Source: Ulvibacter sp047614245 (lineage in GTDB: Bacteria; Bacteroidota; Bacteroidia; Flavobacteriales; Flavobacteriaceae). From it: a DNA stretch of 17,771 nt. The notes under the pieces were generated by a model. That model was not told where the DNA came from. It saw nothing but the letters and a program-made list of their open reading frames with translations, and did not search any database. The stretch is from contig JBLHIC010000051.1 of assembly GCA_047614245.1 (NCBI GenBank), positions 1 to 17,771 of the forward strand, in the 5' to 3' direction. Positions 7,735 through 15,480 of this stretch are shown here, piece after piece. The position numbers and the translations under genes were made by a program. Within the stretch, counting starts at the first letter, position 1. Each line of letters opens with the position of its first letter.

Positions 7735-7745
7735 TTTTTTTTTTT
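7735..7745. repeat. Homopolymer T tract in a weak dyad
   Basis: Eleven consecutive T residues lie between the bestrophin remnant and the gene at 7789-8217. They sit in the loop side of a 9-bp inverted repeat (ATTCTCTTT 7729-7737 and AAAGAGAAT 7749-7757). No typical terminator T-run follows the stem on the minus strand, so no function is assigned. Such tracts are slippage-prone. Confidence 0.5.
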
Positions 7746-7788
7746 CGGAAAGAGAATAAATCATTAGGTACGTTTTATTTTTATACAA

Positions 7789-8217
7789 CTAACTTCTTGA
7801 TTTTCTGTGCGACAATTTAACCCCTATTATGCCCCCAAGCCAAGCCATGGGAATATACGCTAGAACAATATCTGTGACTTCGAACCAAGTTGGTCCTGGC
7901 AGCAAATAGCTCATAATGATACCTCCTAGCAGGAATAAACCGCCAATTGCCAATGCAAATTTCATTTTGTGATTCGCTGCTATCAGACCAGCTATTATAG
8001 CACCAACAAAGGTTCCTGATGCATGTCCTAAAAACGGAAAAATAAAATATTCATAACCCAAAGTTGGCATGACTTCAGCCAAAGCGTTCACGTCATTAGG
8101 ATCAATACCTGAAATTGGATATACACTTTGGCCAGTTCCAATAAGCCCCATATTGATAACACTGCCTCCCAGCCAGCCTAGAACGACCGCCGAAACATTT
8201 TTAAATATTGAATTCAT
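7789..8217 (-). CDS. Conserved four-helix membrane protein of unknown function
   Basis: A 142-residue integral membrane protein with four predicted helices (about 7-28, 58-80, 86-106 and 114-134). It contains Gly-rich helix-packing segments 'FPFLGHASGTFVGAIIAGLIAA' (60-81) and 'MKFALAIGGLFLLGGI' (85-100), then 'GPTWFEVTDIVLAYIPMAWLGG' (108-129). I recognise it as a conserved hypothetical protein common in Flavobacteriia but know no function or formal name. The ATG at 8217 gives the first residues MNSIFKNVSAVV. The basic C-terminus 'HRKSRS' is probably cytoplasmic. It reads towards the bestrophin remnant (gap 80 bases) and could once have been co-transcribed with it. A 13-bp odd-length palindrome lies 28 bases upstream of the start. 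Confidence 0.8.
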   Translation of the reverse strand: MNSIFKNVSAVVLGWLGGSVINMGLIGTGQSVYPISGIDPNDVNALAEVMPTLGYEYFIFPFLGHASGTFVGAIIAGLIAANHKMKFALAIGGLFLLGGIIMSYLLPGPTWFEVTDIVLAYIPMAWLGGIIGVKLSHRKSRS

Positions 8218-8244
8218 AATTAGTTTAATTTACGACAATCATCT

Positions 8245-8257
8245 ATACCTAAGGTAT
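8245..8257. promoter_or_regulatory. Palindrome upstream of the four-helix membrane protein gene
   Basis: ATACCT-A-AGGTAT is a perfect 6+1+6 palindrome placed 28 bases upstream of the ATG at 8217, where it could serve as an operator. It is short, and no recognised regulator consensus is claimed. Confidence 0.25.
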
Positions 8258-8324
8258 TTGCATATTTATTGTGCGATAATTTACTAGCTAATTTAGCGAA
8301 AAAGGAGGAAAGTATAATAAACAT

Positions 8325-8348
8325 AACTGATTTTTTTCTAAGTCAGTT
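8325..8348. terminator. Weak hairpin downstream of the his operon
   Basis: The arms 8325-8333 and 8340-8348 form a 9-bp stem (one G-U) on the plus strand, followed by T residues. On the minus strand, where the his operon would need a terminator, the stem has a C-A mismatch and is followed by ATGTTTATTAT rather than a clean U-run. It is the only hairpin candidate between hisIE and the next gene on that strand. Confidence 0.25.
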
Positions 8349-8409
8349 TTTGTCTTTATAACCTCCGCCACACTATGGTTTTAAATTGGTATAGTTTCTA
8401 TCTGCGTTT

Positions 8410-9003
8410 TTATTTTCCTTTATTTCTTTCTTTGAGAATAGCTTCTACTTCCTCGATTCTGAATCCTTTGGCTTTTAAGAGCAATAAATAATGGTATAGC
8501 AAATCGGCAGCTTCATTTTTAAATAATTCTGGATTATCATCTTTGGCTTCTATTACCAATTCAACTGCTTCTTCACCAACTTTTTGGGCTACTTTATTGA
8601 TGCCTTTTTTAAATAATTGGTTCGTATAAGAATCTTCATCATTATCATCTATTCTTTGACTTATTGTTTGCTCTAATTGATATAAAAAGCCTTTCGAGGT
8701 TTCTTCTTTAAAACAGCTGGTAGCACCTGTATGACAGGTTGGGCCATTTGGAATTACCTTTATAAGTATAGTGTCGTTATCACAATCAATTTGTAGATCC
8801 TTTACAACTAGAAAATTCCCAGATTCTTCTCCTTTTGTCCAGAGCCTATTTTTACTCCGGCTATAAAAAGTAACTCTATTCTCTTCTTTGGTTTTCTTAT
8901 ATGCTTCTTTATTCATATATCCCAGCATCAATACTTGTAGTGTATTTGTATGTTGGATTATTACGGGAACAAGCCCCTCTCCTTTATTGAAATCTATTTT
9001 CAT
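8410..9003 (-). CDS. hisIE: Bifunctional phosphoribosyl-AMP cyclohydrolase / phosphoribosyl-ATP pyrophosphatase
   Basis: A 197-residue fusion catalysing steps 2 and 3 of histidine synthesis (EC 3.6.1.31 and 3.5.4.19). The HisI domain (about 1-105) contains 'GYMNKEAY' (28-35), 'TFYSRSKNRLWTKGEESGNFL' (45-65), the metal-binding 'DCDND' (73-77, Cys74) and 'GPTCHTGATSCF' (87-98, Cys90 and Cys97). The HisE domain (about 107-197) has the MazG-like helical motif 'KVGEEAVELVIEA' (141-153) and 'NEAADLLYHYLLLL' (163-176), with the acidic residues that bind Mg2+. Length and order match E. coli HisIE (203 residues). It is the last gene of the operon, 4 bases after hisF. Both active sites look complete. 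Confidence 0.96.
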   Translation of the reverse strand: MKIDFNKGEGLVPVIIQHTNTLQVLMLGYMNKEAYKKTKEENRVTFYSRSKNRLWTKGEESGNFLVVKDLQIDCDNDTILIKVIPNGPTCHTGATSCFKEETSKGFLYQLEQTISQRIDDNDEDSYTNQLFKKGINKVAQKVGEEAVELVIEAKDDNPELFKNEAADLLYHYLLLLKAKGFRIEEVEAILKERNKGK

Positions 9004-9007
9004 TATA

Positions 9008-9760
9008 TTATTTTCTAATTGATATGTTTTGACTAATCAGGTATTCTTTTAATTCTGGAATTTGGATTTCTCCATAATGGAAAATACTAGCTGCTAAACC
9101 GGCACTAATGCTGGTTTCGAATAAATCTAAAAAATGTTCTTTAGAGCCAGCTCCACCCGAGGCAATGACTGGAATGTTTATAGATTCACTCACTTCGTTG
9201 GTTATATCAATTGCAAACCCATTCTTTGTCCCATCATTATTCATCGAAGTAAGGAGTATTTCACCTGCTCCTAGGGCTTCAACTTGTTTAACCCAATCAA
9301 GTGTTTTTATTTCTGTGATTGTTCTTCCGCCATGCACAAAAACGATCCATTCATTATCTATGAATTTAGTGTCTACGGCAACTACAACGCATTGAGATCC
9401 AAATTTATCGACTATCTCCTTTATTAAATTTGGGTTTTTTACTGCAGATGAATTGATGCTTATTTTATCGGCACCAGCAGTTATTAATTTTGCAGCATCC
9501 TCCAGTGAGTTGATTCCGCCACCTACGGTAAAAGGAATATTTATAACCTTTGCTACATCTCTCACGAGTTCAATTAAAGTGGCTCGATTCTCAATAGTTG
9601 CCGTAATATCTAGAAAAACAAGTTCATCTGCTCCTTGTTTCACATAGTTTTCAGCCAATTCAATTGGATCTCCAGCATCTTGAATATTTACAAAATTGAT
9701 CCCTTTTACTGTTCTTCCATCCTGAATATCCAAACACGGTATTATTCTTCTTTTTAGCAT
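9008..9760 (-). CDS. hisF: Imidazole glycerol phosphate synthase, cyclase subunit
   Basis: A 250-residue (beta/alpha)8 barrel. With HisH it converts PRFAR plus glutamine-derived ammonia to imidazole glycerol phosphate and AICAR. The catalytic aspartates are Asp11 ('IIPCLDIQDGRTVKG', 6-20) and Asp130 ('VVVAVDTK'). Lys19 corresponds to the gate residue, and the phosphate-binding segments are 'TVGGGI' (78-83) and 'IASGGAG' (199-205). It starts at ATG 9760, overlapping the end of hisA by 7 bases, and is followed by hisIE 4 bases later. The length matches the family (about 250-258 residues). Confidence 0.97.
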   Translation of the reverse strand: MLKRRIIPCLDIQDGRTVKGINFVNIQDAGDPIELAENYVKQGADELVFLDITATIENRATLIELVRDVAKVINIPFTVGGGINSLEDAAKLITAGADKISINSSAVKNPNLIKEIVDKFGSQCVVVAVDTKFIDNEWIVFVHGGRTITEIKTLDWVKQVEALGAGEILLTSMNNDGTKNGFAIDITNEVSESINIPVIASGGAGSKEHFLDLFETSISAGLAASIFHYGEIQIPELKEYLISQNISIRK

Positions 9761-10467
9761 AGTGTCTGTAATCCTTTTAATGAAATATTTCCTTCATAAA
9801 TAGCTTTTCCAAGTATGGCGCCTTCGCACCCAATTTCTTTCAGTTGGATAAGATCTTCTAATTTTGAAACTCCGCCGCTGGCAATTAATTTCACATTTGA
9901 GTTTCCTATTATTTCTTTATACAACTCATTTGAAGCTCCTTCTAGCATACCATCTTTCGAGATGTCCGTACAAATAACATATTGAATTCCTTTTACTTCA
10001 TAAGATTTGATGAAATCTAAGACATCCAAATCTGATTCTTTTAGCCAACCATTTGTTGCTATTTTTCGGTTATAGCAATCTGCCCCTAGAATAATCTTCT
10101 CTGTTCCATATTTAATAATCCATTCTTTAAAAATTTCCGGCCTATTAACGGCAATACTTCCCCCAGTAATTTGCTTTGCACCACATTCAAAGGCAATTTC
10201 TAAATCTTTTTCCGATTTTAGCCCTCCTCCAAAATCAATCTTCAAATTGGTATGAGTAGCGATTGATTCTAATATCTTATGATTTACAATTTGCTCTGAT
10301 TTCGCTCCGTCTAAATCAACAACATGCAAATATTGAATTCCATTCGCTTCAAATTCCTTCGCTACTTCTAATGGATTCTCATTGTATATTTTCTTTGTGC
10401 TATAATCACCTTTGGAAAGTCTAACACACTTTCCATCTATGATATCTATTGCGGGTATAATTCTCAT
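9754..10467 (-). CDS. hisA: Phosphoribosylformimino-AICAR ribotide isomerase
   Basis: A 237-residue (beta/alpha)8 barrel that performs the Amadori isomerisation of ProFAR to PRFAR (EC 5.3.1.16), the step before HisHF. Asp8 in 'IIPAIDIIDGKCVRL' (3-17) and Asp130 in 'IILGADCY' are the general acid/base pair. The phosphate-binding loops are 'DFGGGLKS' (78-85) and 'IASGGVSKLEDL' (195-206). 'TDISKDGMLEGAS' (167-179) is the usual 'T.I.rDG...G.n' region. The pseudo-twofold similarity to HisF is apparent. The ATG at 10467 overlaps the hisH stop by 4 bases. Confidence 0.96.
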   Translation of the reverse strand: MRIIPAIDIIDGKCVRLSKGDYSTKKIYNENPLEVAKEFEANGIQYLHVVDLDGAKSEQIVNHKILESIATHTNLKIDFGGGLKSEKDLEIAFECGAKQITGGSIAVNRPEIFKEWIIKYGTEKIILGADCYNRKIATNGWLKESDLDVLDFIKSYEVKGIQYVICTDISKDGMLEGASNELYKEIIGNSNVKLIASGGVSKLEDLIQLKEIGCEGAILGKAIYEGNISLKGLQTLC

Positions 10468-11042
10468 AATTCTAGGAAGTTTTTAAGTAGCTGTTCTCCA
10501 ACATCAGCAGATTTTTCTGGGTGAAATTGGGTAGCATAAAAATTATCTTTTTGCAAAGCAGCACTGAAAGGGAGTATATAATCACATTGAGCAGATGTAT
10601 GACGACATATTTCTGCGTAATAACTATGAACAAAATACACATCATCAAGAGGTTTTATATTTTCAAATAAATCCCCTTTTAATCCAGTTAAATCGTTCCA
10701 TCCCATATGTGGTACTTTCTCTTGAGATGGAAATAGTTTCACATTAGCATCAAATATCCCCAAGCAATTTACATCTCCCTCGTCACTGTACTTGCACATT
10801 AGTTGCATCCCTAAACAGATTCCTAGAAAGGGTTGCTTCAGTTCCTTAATAAACTCATCTAGGTGATATTTTTTCAAATATGACATGGCTGAACTTGCTT
10901 CTCCAACTCCCGGTAAAATGATCTTTTCAGCATTTAATATCTCATCTTTATCTCTAGTGATTATCGAATCATAACCTAAACGATTCAAGGCATTTTGAAC
11001 GGAACTTATATTTCCAGCATTATAATCTATGATAGCTATCAT
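10464..11042 (-). CDS. hisH: Imidazole glycerol phosphate synthase, glutamine amidotransferase subunit
   Basis: A 192-residue class I glutamine amidotransferase that supplies ammonia to HisF. The triad is visible as Cys76 in 'PFLGICLGMQLM' (71-82), and His174 and Glu176 in 'YATQFHPEKSADVG' (169-182). The N-terminus 'IAIIDYNAGNISSVQNAL' and 'LPGVGEASSAM' (43-53, oxyanion region) are typical of HisH. The start ATG 11042 overlaps the hisB stop by 4 bases, suggesting translational coupling; HisH and HisF are made from the same message with hisA between them. Confidence 0.97.
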   Translation of the reverse strand: MIAIIDYNAGNISSVQNALNRLGYDSIITRDKDEILNAEKIILPGVGEASSAMSYLKKYHLDEFIKELKQPFLGICLGMQLMCKYSDEGDVNCLGIFDANVKLFPSQEKVPHMGWNDLTGLKGDLFENIKPLDDVYFVHSYYAEICRHTSAQCDYILPFSAALQKDNFYATQFHPEKSADVGEQLLKNFLEL

Positions 11043-12127
11043 ATCGTTCCTTTTGTACTTGGTATTGAAAAATTATCTGTCTTACTCACGGCCATTTTAA
11101 TTGCTTTGGCAAATGCTTTAAAAATTGCTTCTATTTTGTGGTGTTCATTATCCCCTTCAGCTTTGATATTCAAATTGCACTTTGCGGCGTCGCTAAAGGA
11201 TTTAAAAAAGTGCATAAACATCTCTGTAGGCATTTCGCCTATCTTTTCACGTTCAAAATTGGCGTCCCAAACGAGCCAAGATCTTCCTCCAAAATCGATT
11301 GCTACTTGGGCTAAACAATCGTCCATTGGCAAAAGGAAACCATAGCGTTCTATCGCTTTTTTAGAGCCCAAGGCTTTTGTAAATGCTTCTCCTAGAGTTA
11401 TGGCAACATCTTCAATGGTGTGGTGCTCATCTATTTCTAAATCCCCTTTTACTTTTACCGTTAAATCTAGATTTCCGTGTTTGGTAATTTGCTCCAACAT
11501 ATGATCAAAGAATCCTAATCCCGTTGAAAGATCGTTTTTGCCGTTGCCATCAAGATTTACTTCCACCAAAATATTGGTTTCTTTCGTTACTCTACTCACT
11601 TTCCCTATTCTAGGTTCTGATTTTAGATATTGATAAATCTCATTCCAGCTAGTTGTTGAAATCGTTGCATCTTCATTTTTATCACCAATGAAAACACTCT
11701 TGCATTTTAAATTTTGAGCCAAGCCTATATCACTAGCTCTATCGCCAATTACATAAGAATTTTCTAAATCGTAATTACCATGAATATACTTTTGTAATAA
11801 ACCTGTCCTTGGTTTTCTCGTTGGGGCATTGTCTTCTGGAAACGACTTGTCAATAAGCATGTCTGAAAACATTATTCCTTCATTTTTAAAAGCTTGAATT
11901 ATTTTATTCTGAGCAGGCCAGAAGGTATCTTCAGGGAAAGAATCTGTTCCTAATCCATCTTGATTGGTGACCATTACCAATTTATAATCTAACTCTTTTA
12001 CGATATTTGAAAGGCCTTGAAATACGCCTGGATAAAATTCTAGTTTTTCTAAACTATCCAACTGATAATCAACTGGTGGTTCAATAACCAAGGTGCCGTC
12101 TCTATCTATAAATAACACTTTTTTCAT
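11039..12127 (-). CDS. hisB: Bifunctional histidinol-phosphatase / imidazoleglycerol-phosphate dehydratase
   Basis: A 362-residue fusion. The N-terminal HAD-type histidinol-phosphatase (about 1-170) has 'FIDRDGTLV' (6-14, nucleophile Asp8, acid Asp10), 'MVTNQDG' (52-58), Lys105 in 'TRKPRTG' and 'GDRASDIG' (128-135). The C-terminal IGP dehydratase (about 175-362) has 'FFDHMLEQ' (206-213), 'DEHHTIED' (233-240) and 'NEHHKIEA' (327-334), the His/Glu motifs that bind the two manganese ions. It catalyses steps 7 and 9 of the pathway (EC 4.2.1.19 and 3.1.3.15). The Cys/His zinc-binding loop of the E. coli phosphatase domain is absent: 'LIDKSFPEDNAPTRKP' (91-106) contains no cysteine or histidine. 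The start overlaps the hisC end by 4 bases. Confidence 0.96.
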   Translation of the reverse strand: MKKVLFIDRDGTLVIEPPVDYQLDSLEKLEFYPGVFQGLSNIVKELDYKLVMVTNQDGLGTDSFPEDTFWPAQNKIIQAFKNEGIMFSDMLIDKSFPEDNAPTRKPRTGLLQKYIHGNYDLENSYVIGDRASDIGLAQNLKCKSVFIGDKNEDATISTTSWNEIYQYLKSEPRIGKVSRVTKETNILVEVNLDGNGKNDLSTGLGFFDHMLEQITKHGNLDLTVKVKGDLEIDEHHTIEDVAITLGEAFTKALGSKKAIERYGFLLPMDDCLAQVAIDFGGRSWLVWDANFEREKIGEMPTEMFMHFFKSFSDAAKCNLNIKAEGDNEHHKIEAIFKAFAKAIKMAVSKTDNFSIPSTKGTI

Positions 12128-13155
12128 CCTTGTAAGTCTTTTAATATCTTGATTAATTGATTGTTTTCTATTTTAGTTCCGATGGTAATTCGCAGACAAT
12201 TTTCCACATGTGCCGCTCGATTTCTCACCACTATTCCTGCTTTTAACAAGGCATCAAATATCTTCTTTGAATTGGAAAATTGAATGAGTAAAAAATTCGC
12301 ATCCGAACGGAAAATGTGTTCGACGAATTTTAACTTCAACAGCTCAATTACTAACCGTTTGCGTTCTTCTTTAACTTCGTTTATCTGATTAGAAATGGTT
12401 TCATTGTTTGAAAGAACCTCTTGAGCCGCTTTCATACTTAAGGTGTTGATGTTATATGGAGGCTTTATTCTATTTAATATTGCTATAATATCCGGGTTCG
12501 CAAAAGCCATTCCTATTCTTGCACCCGCTAGCCCATAGGCCTTGCTAAATGTCTGTAAAACGACCAAATTAGGGATTTCTTCGAGCAATGAAATTGAACT
12601 TTTGTTTTCTGAAAAATCAATATAAGCTTCATCAACTACTACTAAACCATTAAATAAATCAGCTATTTCTTTAATATTATTTAAATCTGTAGAATTTCCC
12701 GTTGGATTGTTGGGAGAACATATAAACAATAATCCAGTTGCTGATAATTTAGCTTTTATTTTTTTTGAAAGTGGAAGCTCGAAATTTTCTGTGAGTGGTA
12801 TTTCTTCAACTTCTACATTATTAATTTCTGCTGAAACCTCATACATACCGTAGGTAGGAGGAAATATAAATGCTTTACTAGACCCAGGTTCGCAAAATGC
12901 TCTAAACAATAAATCAATCGCCTCATCACTTCCATTTCCTATGAAGATCTTATTTGGATCAACTTTCTTAAGTTTTGAAATCCCTTCCTTTAAACTTAGT
13001 TGTAAGGGGTCGGGATAGCGATTTAAATCTGTTTCGTTAGGGTTTTCATTCGCGTCCAACCAAACTTCGGCGCTGCCTTTATAATCGCTTCGAGCGGAGT
13101 TATAAGCTTTCATTTGCTGAATGTTCTTCCTTGTTATTTTATCTATATTAAACAT
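12124..13155 (-). CDS. hisC: Histidinol-phosphate aminotransferase
   Basis: A 343-residue class I/II PLP-dependent aminotransferase (EC 2.6.1.9) converting imidazole acetol phosphate to histidinol phosphate with glutamate as donor. The Schiff-base lysine is Lys205 in 'QTFSKAYGLAGARIG' (201-215). 'SPNNPTG' (147-153) and 'VVVDEAYIDF' (172-181, Asp175 to the pyridine nitrogen) are intact, and 'LDANENP' (33-39) and 'LRITIG' near the C-terminus complete the family pattern. The length is close to E. coli HisC (356). The ATG at 13155 overlaps hisD by 8 bases. Position within the his operon separates it from related aromatic aminotransferases. Confidence 0.96.
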   Translation of the reverse strand: MFNIDKITRKNIQQMKAYNSARSDYKGSAEVWLDANENPNETDLNRYPDPLQLSLKEGISKLKKVDPNKIFIGNGSDEAIDLLFRAFCEPGSSKAFIFPPTYGMYEVSAEINNVEVEEIPLTENFELPLSKKIKAKLSATGLLFICSPNNPTGNSTDLNNIKEIADLFNGLVVVDEAYIDFSENKSSISLLEEIPNLVVLQTFSKAYGLAGARIGMAFANPDIIAILNRIKPPYNINTLSMKAAQEVLSNNETISNQINEVKEERKRLVIELLKLKFVEHIFRSDANFLLIQFSNSKKIFDALLKAGIVVRNRAAHVENCLRITIGTKIENNQLIKILKDLQG

Positions 13156-14440
13156 TTTGAATCTCTTTTAACCTAAGTGTGACTGCATTTTTGTGTGCAA
13201 ATAATTGTTCTGCTTCAGCCATTATTTCAATAGCGGGTCCAATGTTTTTGAGGCCTTCTTTTTCTAGTTTCTGAAAGGTTATTTTTTTCACGAAGCTATC
13301 TATAGAGACACCACTATAATTTCTAGCATAGCCATTGGTTGGTAGGGTGTGGTTTGTACCACTCGCATAATCACCAGCACTTTCACAACTGTAATTACCT
13401 AAGAACACTGAACCAGCATTTACAATCTTTTCTATAAAGTTATCGGCTGCTTCTGAAGCTATTATCAGGTGCTCTGGGGCATATTCATTACTAAAAGCGA
13501 CACATTCTTTCATGTCTTTCAGAAGGATAGAACGACTGTTTTCTAATGCCTTTGTCGCAAGTTCAACTCTTGGTAATTTAGCCAACTGTATTTCTAATTG
13601 AATATTTACTTCAGCAATTATATTTTCATCATCCGACACTAAAATCACCTGACTATCAGCTCCATGTTCTGCTTGTGATAATAAATCGGCAGCTACAAAA
13701 GATGGGTTACAAGTATTATCGGCAATAATTAAAACTTCACTCGGTCCAGCGGGCATATCGATGGCGATACCTTCTTGTTGTATCAGTTCTTTAGCCTTGG
13801 TTACGTATTGATTTCCGGGTCCGAATATCTTATAAACCTGTGGAATAGATTCTGTGCCGAAAGCCATTGCAGCGATTGCTTGAGCCCCGCCAACTTTATA
13901 TATTTTCGTGACCCCAACGAGGCTTGCGGTGTATAAAATTGCCGGATCAATATTCCCTTCACTATTTGGGGGAGTACATATTACAATTTCATCACAACCC
14001 GCAATTTTCGCAGGAATTGCTAACATTAAAACAGTAGAAAATAGGGGAGCAGAACCTCCTGGGATATATAATCCCACTTTTTCTATCCCAATATTTTTTC
14101 GCCAGCAGCTTACGCCTTTTGTGGTTTGAATAACTGGTTCAGTAATATTTTGGGCTTTATGAAATTTCTCAATATTTGCTTTTGCAAGTTTTATGGCATT
14201 ACTTAATTCTTCTGAAACTTTTGAATTCGCAATTTCAACCTCTTGCTGCGAGACCAATAACGTATCTATTTTTACGCCATCAAATTTTTCTGTGAATCTA
14301 ATAAGTGCGTCGTTTCCGTTTTCTTTTACTTCGGTTAGAATGTTTGAGACTACTTTTGTAAACTGATTGCGTTCAAATTCTGGTCGCTTTAATAGTGCTA
14401 GCCAATTTAGTTTATTTGGATACTTTATTTGCTTCATCAT
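13148..14440 (-). CDS. hisD: Histidinol dehydrogenase
   Basis: A 430-residue NAD-dependent zinc enzyme (EC 1.1.1.23) performing the last two oxidations, L-histidinol to L-histidine. The zinc ligands expected from E. coli align as Gln256 and His259 ('LLSQAEHGADSQ'), Asp357 ('ESAGDYASGTNH') and His416 ('LFAHKNAV'). Catalytic Glu323 and His324 are in 'YAPEHLII' (320-327). 'KIFGPGNQYVTKAKELIQ' (204-221) and 'DMPAGPSEVLIIAD' (228-241) are family signatures. Two in-frame ATGs occur at the start (14440 and 14437); the first gives a 4-base ATGA overlap with hisG and is preferred. Confidence 0.97.
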   Translation of the reverse strand: MMKQIKYPNKLNWLALLKRPEFERNQFTKVVSNILTEVKENGNDALIRFTEKFDGVKIDTLLVSQQEVEIANSKVSEELSNAIKLAKANIEKFHKAQNITEPVIQTTKGVSCWRKNIGIEKVGLYIPGGSAPLFSTVLMLAIPAKIAGCDEIVICTPPNSEGNIDPAILYTASLVGVTKIYKVGGAQAIAAMAFGTESIPQVYKIFGPGNQYVTKAKELIQQEGIAIDMPAGPSEVLIIADNTCNPSFVAADLLSQAEHGADSQVILVSDDENIIAEVNIQLEIQLAKLPRVELATKALENSRSILLKDMKECVAFSNEYAPEHLIIASEAADNFIEKIVNAGSVFLGNYSCESAGDYASGTNHTLPTNGYARNYSGVSIDSFVKKITFQKLEKEGLKNIGPAIEIMAEAEQLFAHKNAVTLRLKEIQNV

Positions 14441-15294
14441 ATCACCATTTTATCAATTGGAATTACTAAAATACCCTCTGCACCGGCATTTTTAAGTTCG
14501 TCAATTACTTCCCAAAATTCATTTTCTTTAATTACACTGTGCAGAGAACTCCAACCACTTTCCGCTAAAGGCAGGACTGTCGGACTTTTTAAGACCGGTA
14601 GGATAGCGCTCACCTTTGCGATGTTCTCATTCGGTACATTCATCAATATGTACTTCGTGTTCTTTGCTCTTAACACTGCCTGGATTCTAAATAAAAGACG
14701 AGACAGAATATCCTCCTTTTCTGTTGTTAAACTTCTACTCTTGGCAAGAACCGCTTCAGATTTTAAAATTACTTGGGTCTCCTTTAATCCATTTTTAAAC
14801 AGGGTACTTCCGGAGCTAACGATGTCGCAAATACCATCGGCTAAACCAATGCTTGGCGCTATTTCAACGGAGCCAGAAATAACGTGTATTTCAGCCTTTA
14901 TACTATTCTTATTTAAAAATGACTGGACTGTATTTGGATAGGAAGTAGCAATCTTTTTGCCTTCAAAGTATTGCAACGATTCATCTGTTACATGTTTCGG
15001 AACAGCCAAAGAAACTCTACATTTCGAAAAACCCAATTTTTCGATAATTTCAATCTTCTTCTCTTTTTCAATCAGAAGGTTTTCTCCAACAATAGCAATA
15101 TCTACAACCCCGTCTTCTAAATACTGCGGAATGTCTGAATTACGCAAATATAAAAGTTCAATCGGAAAGTTTGCTGCAACTACTTTAAGCTGATCTATTC
15201 CATTTTCAATTTGAATGCCACAACTTTTTAAAAGTTGAATAGAATCTTCATTTAGCCTACCACTTTTTTGAATGGCAATTTTTAGTTTACTCAT
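14437..15294 (-). CDS. hisG: ATP phosphoribosyltransferase, long form
   Basis: A 285-residue HisG-L enzyme (EC 2.4.2.17) catalysing the first, committed step, ATP + PRPP to phosphoribosyl-ATP. The catalytic two-lobe region (about 1-210) includes 'LKIAIQKSGRL' (4-14), 'DIAIVGENLL' (65-74) and the PRPP-binding stretch 'EIAPSIGLADGICDIVSSGS' (144-163). The C-terminal ACT-like regulatory domain (about 212-285) identifies the long form, which is feedback-inhibited by histidine and needs no HisZ. The first gene of the operon, it lies 48 bases downstream of an intrinsic terminator in the leader, which implies transcriptional attenuation in addition to allosteric control. Confidence 0.97.
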   Translation of the reverse strand: MSKLKIAIQKSGRLNEDSIQLLKSCGIQIENGIDQLKVVAANFPIELLYLRNSDIPQYLEDGVVDIAIVGENLLIEKEKKIEIIEKLGFSKCRVSLAVPKHVTDESLQYFEGKKIATSYPNTVQSFLNKNSIKAEIHVISGSVEIAPSIGLADGICDIVSSGSTLFKNGLKETQVILKSEAVLAKSRSLTTEKEDILSRLLFRIQAVLRAKNTKYILMNVPNENIAKVSAILPVLKSPTVLPLAESGWSSLHSVIKENEFWEVIDELKNAGAEGILVIPIDKMVI

Positions 15295-15341
15295 TTTAAA
15301 AATTTTATGTCTAAGTAAAAAGAAGAGAGTTGTGTAGAAAC

Positions 15342-15374
15342 AAAAAACCCGCTTGATTTACTCAAACGGGTTTT
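15342..15374 (-). terminator. Attenuator terminator of the his leader
   Basis: On the minus strand, AAAACCCG (15374-15367) pairs with CGGGTTTT (15351-15344). The stem is extended inward by TTGA/TCAA after one mismatch, has a 5-base loop, and ends in six U residues. It stands between the leader peptide and hisG, so it must be read through or bypassed for operon expression. Its 5' arm is shared with the antiterminator described under the leader region. Confidence 0.88.
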
Positions 15375-15401
15375 AGAAATATTTTGATTAAACTACATAA
15401 A

Positions 15402-15464
15402 TCATTTCCACCTCGTCTGAGCGACAATATGTAAATGATGAAGATGTAATCTATTTATGTTCAT
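15402..15464 (-). CDS. hisL: his operon leader peptide
   Basis: A 20-residue peptide frame from ATG 15464 to TGA 15404-15402, beginning MNINRLHLHHLH. Four of residues 7-12 are histidine (7, 9, 10 and 12), all encoded by CAT. Such enrichment immediately upstream of a U-tailed terminator and hisG is the hallmark of a regulatory leader peptide whose translation senses charged histidyl-tRNA. Codons 15-19 carry the antiterminator strand. There is no Shine-Dalgarno; the region before the ATG is A-rich, as usual in Bacteroidota. The symbol hisL is used by analogy with enterobacteria; the peptide itself shows no sequence similarity beyond its His codons. Confidence 0.85.
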   Translation of the reverse strand: MNINRLHLHHLHIVAQTRWK

Positions 15465-15480
15465 AATTATTTTGCTATTG

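Larger units (their letters stand above)
15342..15464 (-). promoter_or_regulatory. Histidine operon attenuator (leader RNA with alternative structures)
   Basis: Three mutually exclusive pairings can be drawn on the minus-strand transcript. Segment 1, ATCATTT (15439-15433, in the His codons), pairs with AAATGAT (15407-15401, around the leader stop). Segment 2, CTCAGACGAGGT (15421-15410), pairs with segment 3, ACCCGTTTGAG (15371-15361): 11 pairs including one G-U, with one bulged A. This is the antiterminator. Segment 3 otherwise forms the 5' arm of the U-tailed terminator with segment 4 (15356-15342). A ribosome stalled on His codons would mask segment 1 and free segment 2 to form the antiterminator. 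A ribosome reaching the stop codon at 15404-15402 would cover segment 2 and let the terminator form. This matches the enterobacterial his attenuation logic; pairings were found by eye, without folding energies. Confidence 0.85.

Noticed and set aside
7729..7757. Dyad around the T11 tract as a terminator
   Set aside because: On the minus strand, where termination would matter, no U-run follows the stem and the T tract is in the loop region.
8296..8306. AAGGAGGAAAG resembling a strong Shine-Dalgarno on the plus strand
   Set aside because: No plausible coding frame begins downstream of it, and Bacteroidota rarely depend on such sequences.
14429..14941. 170-residue plus-strand ORF opposite hisG
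   Set aside because: hisG is unambiguous on the minus strand across this region; no independent evidence for the antisense frame.
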